DNA from: Casuarina equisetifolia | Lineage: Eukaryota; Streptophyta; Magnoliopsida; Fagales; Casuarinaceae | Length of the DNA: 64,000 nt | Reading direction: 5' to 3' | Assembly: GCA_028551475.1 (NCBI GenBank) | Contig: CM052357.1 | Location: forward strand, 12,881,931-12,945,930 | Shown here: positions 58,622-64,000 of the stretch, one piece after another | Numbering within the stretch: position 1 is the first letter of the stretch | Layout of the letters: each line of letters opens with the position of its first letter | The notes under the pieces: generated by a model | What the model was told of the DNA's origin: nothing | Database searches by the model: none | The model's input: only the letters and a program-made list of their open reading frames with translations | Translations under genes and position numbers: made by a program

Positions 58622-58700
58622 CCTGTAAACATTTCCATTGCTTTCGGGCTAAAAGGCAAGACAACCCATTTGTTTCTTCCATTAGCTACACCAGAAACGA

Positions 58701-60913
58701 ATGGCCGCTGCTTTTGGATTTGCCAACTACGGCTACCTCTTCTCTTTCGGGATAATTTTTGCTCTCTTGGTTCATTCTTTCATCAAAAGATGCGCCAAAT
58801 TTCGCTCCATTGCTCGCCACCCACCAGGCCCACCATCCCTACCCATCATAGGTCACCTGCATTTACTAAGTGCTACACTGCCAACATCCTTAGAAACCCT
58901 AGCCAAGCGCTATGGTCCTCTCATGCAGATAAGAATTGGCGCATCAACTTTCCTTGTTGTTTCGGACACGTCCCTAGCTGAAGAAATCCTGAAAACCCAT
59001 GACGTGGATTTTGCCTCTAAGTATATATTTGGTCCACAACAGCACTTGATATACAAAGATGCTAGTTTCATCAATTGTCCTTATGGGACCTATTGGAGGT
59101 TCATGAAAAAGCTTTGCGTGACAAAGTTGTTTGCAGGTCAACAGCTTGATAGGTTCGTCCATCTCCGAGAGCAAGAGACGTTGAAGGTATTGAAATCGCT
59201 CGTAGACAAATCTAGAAAGGGGGAAGCAAGCGATTTGAGCAACGAGCTATCAGCCTTGACGAACAATCTGATCTGTAGAATGGCGATGGGCAAGAAATGG
59301 TTGGAAAATCCTAACCTATCTCTGGAGATCAGGAATTTGGTTAGGGCCATGATGGGATATGGCGCCAAGTTAGGTTTTTCCGAAGTTTTTGGCCCTTTGA
59401 AGAGATTTGACTTCTCTGGATATGGGAAGAAGCTTCGGGAAACGCTTTGGTCATTTGATAGCCTTATGGAGCAGATCATGAGGGACTATGAAAAAGATGA
59501 GAAGGGTAGTGAAAAAGAAGAGAAAGATGTGATGGACATATTGTTGGAGACTTACAGGGACACGAATGCAGAGGTGAAGTTGACGAGAGAGCAGATCAAG
59601 TTTTTCTTCTTGGTAAGTAATTATCCTTAAACATGAAGCATATGCTGATAAACTAATGGTAGCTTTTAGTCCACTAAGATAAACACCACATTTTTCTTCC
59701 GCAACTTCAAATTAGCTATTTGTTCGGCAAAGCAACTACCATCTAAATTGTTCAGCACGCATATTATCCCCTTGAGGGAAGAAAGCACACAGGCAAAAAC
59801 ATTGAAATTAAGGTAGAGTTGCAGGCAGTTCAACTATACTAATTTCAAAGATTTTGTTTATATTTCTTGCACATGTATATTCGTAACCATAAGAACTCAA
59901 TAATAAGTGTGTAATGAATCAGTTAGTTATTTTTCAATCAGTTTTTGTATTGTTGGGAGGAACAATGTTTTACAACATATTTGGCCAAAATAACCGTCAT
60001 AGATTTGAAAATTTTCATACACCAAAGCCATCTGTCCTCTGTTCAATGAATTAGTTTATGTACGTGTGATTATCCCCAGTTAGGTTGATATAGAGAGGTA
60101 ATTTCTTTTTCATGGTTGTCCATGTTAACATCGTAACAATCTAACTATACCACAACAATTGAGAAAACAGAATGCATTTTCTTAAGATATTGAAACTTCC
60201 ACAAATGATATTGCATGCATTTTTATAATTTAACAAACACAGTAGCTAAGTCATTATCAATGTATGTTGTCTAGGAACTGTTTTTGGCGGGCGTAGATAC
60301 CACATCAGCGGCCATTCTATGGGCCATGGTTGAACTCATTAAACATCCCGACGTGTCTAAGAAACTCAGGCTTGAGATTGAATCAGTTGTCGGTTCCAGC
60401 AGGCTAGTTAAAGAATCGGACATCCCCAAGCTCCCTTACTTTCAAGCAGTCGTTAAGGAAACCCTTAGAATACACCCTCCTGGTGCGTTACTTCGAAGAC
60501 AATGCAACCAAGATTGCAAGCTCGGTGACTTTGATATAAAGCAGGGAACCAAGATTTTGATAAATTCTTATGCGATCATGCGAGACCCAAAATTATGGAA
60601 TGAGCCAGACAAGTTTCTACCGGATAGATTCTTGGACAATTCCATACAGTATTCTGAAATGGGAACCAGGGGCCATAACTTTAACTTTCTTCCTTTTGGA
60701 AGTGGAAGAAGAGCATGCATCGGTCAACCACATGCTTCTATAGTGTTGCACGGAACAATTGGATCCCTGATCCAATGTTTTGATTGGAAACTTAAAGATG
60801 AGGAGAAGGCTGACATAAAAGTTGTCAAGGGATACGCAGGAGCGGTGGCCCAGTCTCTTGTGTGCTATCCTACCACACGTTTTGATCCATTTAAGGCCAA
60901 TTCCTTGAACTGA
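58701..60913 (+). CDS. cytochrome P450, CYP93-like (clan 71), copy B
   Basis: Exon 1 is 58701-59612 (304 codons), the intron is 59613-60274, and exon 2 is 60275-60913, giving 516 residues. The layout is as in P450 A: an N-terminal anchor (residues ~10-28), hinge PPGPPSLPIIGH, WRFMKKLCVTKLF, I-helix AGVDTT (309-314), ETLR (366-369), PDRF (420-423) and haem loop FGSGRRACIG (445-454) with Cys452. All catalytic residues are intact. It differs from copy A in substrate-contact stretches (for example DFASKYIFGPQQHLIYKD against NFSSRPEFGSSEYFIYRG), so the two may prefer different substrates. Same family, location and redox partner as copy A; the substrate is unknown. Confidence 0.93.
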
Positions 60914-61066
60914 AAGCTCATTATATTGGTCTCACTGGTGCTAAAAGTTATGTATCCTTGTAAAAAATTGTCAAGAATCCTTGTAAGATGAACTCGTAAT
61001 TAAGGAAATTCGGATGTGCGTGCCGCCATGTTTTTAGGGTTTCATTTGTAAAAACCTTTTATGTTC

Positions 61067-61098
61067 TTTATTTTATTTTATTTTATTTTATTTTATTT
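61067..61098. repeat. TTTTA pentanucleotide microsatellite
   Basis: About six consecutive TTTTA units, ~155 bp after the stop codon of P450 B, possibly within its 3' UTR. Confidence 0.9.
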
Positions 61099-61299
61099 AC
61101 AAGTTTCATGAAATAAGGTGCGGTACTATGTGTCAGCTGACTTGTGACGAGTTGGGCTCCTTTGACCTTGTAGCTCGTGATTTTCTAATAAACCAATGGA
61201 ATAGTCTTGTGTTATGTTTCATCTTCCATATTCATTCAAGTTAACTAAACCCCTAGTTTTGGTGTAGCTGCTATATTTTGATTCATCCCCTTTTTCTAA

Positions 61300-61577
<278 letters not shown>

Positions 61578-64000
61578 TAAACCAAGCTGAACAAGTAGGT
61601 TTCAACTTAAATTAAAAAAGTCACTTTCCGAGAACTCTCGTTGGTAGACTAACGAACCACCTAAGACATGGAGAGAGAGATTGTATCTACATAGTGAAGA
61701 AGATGACACCACCTGAGGATTAAGATACACTTAACGTCCTTACTTCAAGATAGTTTAAAAAAGAAAAAAGACCAAGCGATCTTAATCGCATTTATTTTTC
61801 TTCTCGGGTATGGATAAAAGCAATCTAGAAGCCTCCCCAAATGGTCCTAACACGTCCTCTGAACAATTATGCTTGATGAAAATTTACACATAAAAGTGAG
61901 GGCCAACAATTGGATGGTATCTATTTGTTAGGATTTTGTAACAATCAGTTGGCAAAGGTGTCATTTCACTCCTTAGGACACACTTGGAATTAATGTAGGT
62001 GGAAGTGAGGGCAAACACGTACACTAACTACCCTATTCATGTTATAGGTTGTTAGTAGGTTTATTCTAGATATATTTTAGATATATCCTAGATGTATCCT
62101 AGTAGTATTCAATGATTATTCTTTTTGATATTAGTTTGAAAAGATAAGAAAATGGGAAAACCTAGTACAAGATTTTGCACCATATTGTGAGGGTGGTAGC
62201 CAAAGGGAGCTACTTTGAGTTGTAGCTACCAGCCAAGATAGAGATCAATAAATACTATAGATGTAGCTTGATGATGAAGCTACTGTGAGTACTAAGAACA
62301 ATCATTTGTGAGCATCTTATAAATGACACCTTTGTATTATTTTGGAGAAACTTAATAAGAGAAGAAAGGGTTGGTAGTTATGTTGATGACGATGGACATG
62401 AGCATGATTTGTTTGAACCATCTTAAATCTTGTATTTTTTTGTGAGTTTATAGCTTGATTTATGCACTTATGTGTTTGTGCAATAGGTTCTTTTTGTAAA
62501 AATTGGTATTACAACTTTGATTTGAAGTTTGAGAGCATCGCATTGGTGAAATTGAGTTATGAAAACAACGAATAAGAAATAGGCATTCTTCTCCTTGGTG
62601 GTTTTTCATCTAAAAATCTAGCTTTTGGTGTGAAAGACTCGATTCACATTTAAGTGGGTTTCTTTTGAGTTGAAGAAAACTCTATTTCCAAGACAAATTT
62701 TCGTTTATGCATAATGGAGGAGGGGTGGTTTGGAGAAAAGAAGCCATATATGGATTCTTGGTGGTCTGATCTATTTTTATGGTGAGTTTATCCCCGGATG
62801 ATTGCCGGAAGTGGCATACGGATGCAAAACAATTTTGGTGGCATTGAATTGCCGATTTGGGTTGCATAACCCAACTTGAGAAGACACAGATGATGGTGGA
62901 AATTCAATCATTAATGGTAAATCATTGAAATTGATGGGAGCATGTGGTATTCTAGCTTATATTAGTTCACTTTTTTGCTAGAAGATCATTAGGATTTGTA
63001 GCAAAGATGATAGAAGGAGGAAGCTAGAAAGTAGGGGAGATCAAGTTGGACCCATGAGTGAGCCATTGATGGTATGTACAATAAGCTACATGCACACAAG
63101 ACATGTGCTATAGGAATGTGCTCATGACAACCAATGTTACAACCCTTTGGGTTGTAAGCACTCTGCTGCACGACCAACATGTCTAGGACCTTTATGGAGA
63201 TGCAAAAAGATAGTTATTATCGAGAACCAGACGCCATGGAAGAGCATAACAACAATTTGAGCAGTTTCCTTCCGTTTTATGAATTAATCCAAGTCTTGTA
63301 TAGGCTATGTATGAGTCAAATAGCAAAACCAACGGTAAACTATAGGTCCTAGATAGGATTTTCTTGGTCTGCCATTTGAATTTTGTATAACTATTCACTC
63401 TTATCAATTGGTAGTTACTCTATCCCATGCAAAACATTGGAGATTTTCCTATTAAACAAGGTGATATCCTTCATAAATAACAAGTAGATTTGACTAAACT
63501 TTTCTAAGGTTTTGGGTTCCCTTAAATGAATACTCCATTCCTCATTCTCTCATTCTCTCATGCAGCATTTGGTTGGTTGGGTGATCAGCCAACCATTCGT
63601 GCCACATCCCTCTTCTATTTCAAGAAGTTGTGACATGCTGGATCAAAGCCAACAGTTTTTTTTTTCCTATTAGGCACATTTTTTCCCAACAATTTGCAAC
63701 ACAAATTTGTATCTTAAGGGCATTGTTTAGATTATCTAAGGTTGAGAAAACCTTAAAGTTGTAAGTTGTAACAAAATTAGTTGATTAGACAATACATGGA
63801 AGTTGTAATTTTTCAATGGAAGAGTTGTAAGTGTAGGAGAATGTCTTCTCTTGATAGTAAAGTAGAACTTTCACTGATTGGGTTAAAGGAAGATCACGGT
63901 GAAAGTAGGTGCTAGGGAAGTCTTGGTTTGAACCATTATTTAAATTTGTATCTTCATTGTGTACTAGTTATTTTTGTTTTTGTTTGATATACTTATGGAT
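61578..64000. other. AT-rich terminal region without recognised genes
   Basis: No frame has a known domain. A possible LTR at 62050-62500 is listed separately. Short inverted and direct motifs occur (ATATCCTAGATGTATCCTAG near 62081), but nothing else can be supported up to the window edge. Confidence 0.4.
62050..62500 (+). repeat. possible solo or truncated LTR
   Basis: The stretch starts with TGTTAGTAGG, contains TATA-like AATAAATACTATAG near 62247, and is followed by AATTGGTATTACAACTTTG, which resembles a worn tRNA-iMet primer site (TGGTATCAGAGC). No partner LTR or gag domain was seen, so this is tentative. Confidence 0.3.

Overview
The window is nuclear DNA of a flowering plant, most likely a eudicot. 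It has spliced genes with GT-AG introns, AT-rich intergenic DNA, several families of plant LTR retrotransposons, a CC-NB-ARC-LRR resistance-gene relic, an A-type cytochrome P450 pair, and a small plastid DNA insertion. The sequence does not identify the species.

Only four genes look intact, all on the + strand in the right half: a RABA4-type Rab GTPase (38657-40871, 2 exons), a UVI4/POLYCHOME-OSD1-type inhibitor of the anaphase-promoting complex (42598-45262, 2 exons), and two related cytochrome P450 genes (48113-50366 and 58701-60913, each with 2 exons and the intron at the same place). The P450 genes form a local cluster: a broken exon-2 relic of a third copy lies at 57563-57870, and parts of the upstream DNA (46434-47160 and 55598-56450) are also duplicated.

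The left 38 kb is mostly layered mobile elements. At 2252-13222 a decayed Ty3/gypsy chromovirus is joined to a copia-like 5' end and split just before its chromodomain by a complete 6045-bp gag-only gypsy element (6574-12618, target duplication ACAAG). At 14397-19448 lies a recent Ty1/copia element on the minus strand (two 238-bp LTRs with three differences, target duplication AATAA) that has lost its reverse-transcriptase core. The region 21511-24322 is a disabled CC-NB-ARC-LRR gene; a copy of its 3' end reappears at 33355-33890, beside a truncated copia element (28761-33350). A receptor-like-protein relic is at 27717-28640. A second decayed copia (34550-37118) contains a LINE fragment. A third (52010-55378) separates the two P450 genes.

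The most unusual structure is a family of miniature LTR elements (TRIM) with 118-bp LTRs, a tRNA-iMet primer site and no coding capacity. One copy (26917-27261) is complete with a 5-bp target duplication. Another (37356-38049) is a four-LTR composite with one inverted and three direct LTRs. Its two outer termini are both U5 ends, yet it is flanked by a perfect 5-bp duplication. A fragment of plastid psbD is at 61306-61577. I saw no tRNA, rRNA, CRISPR array or bacterial-type operon.
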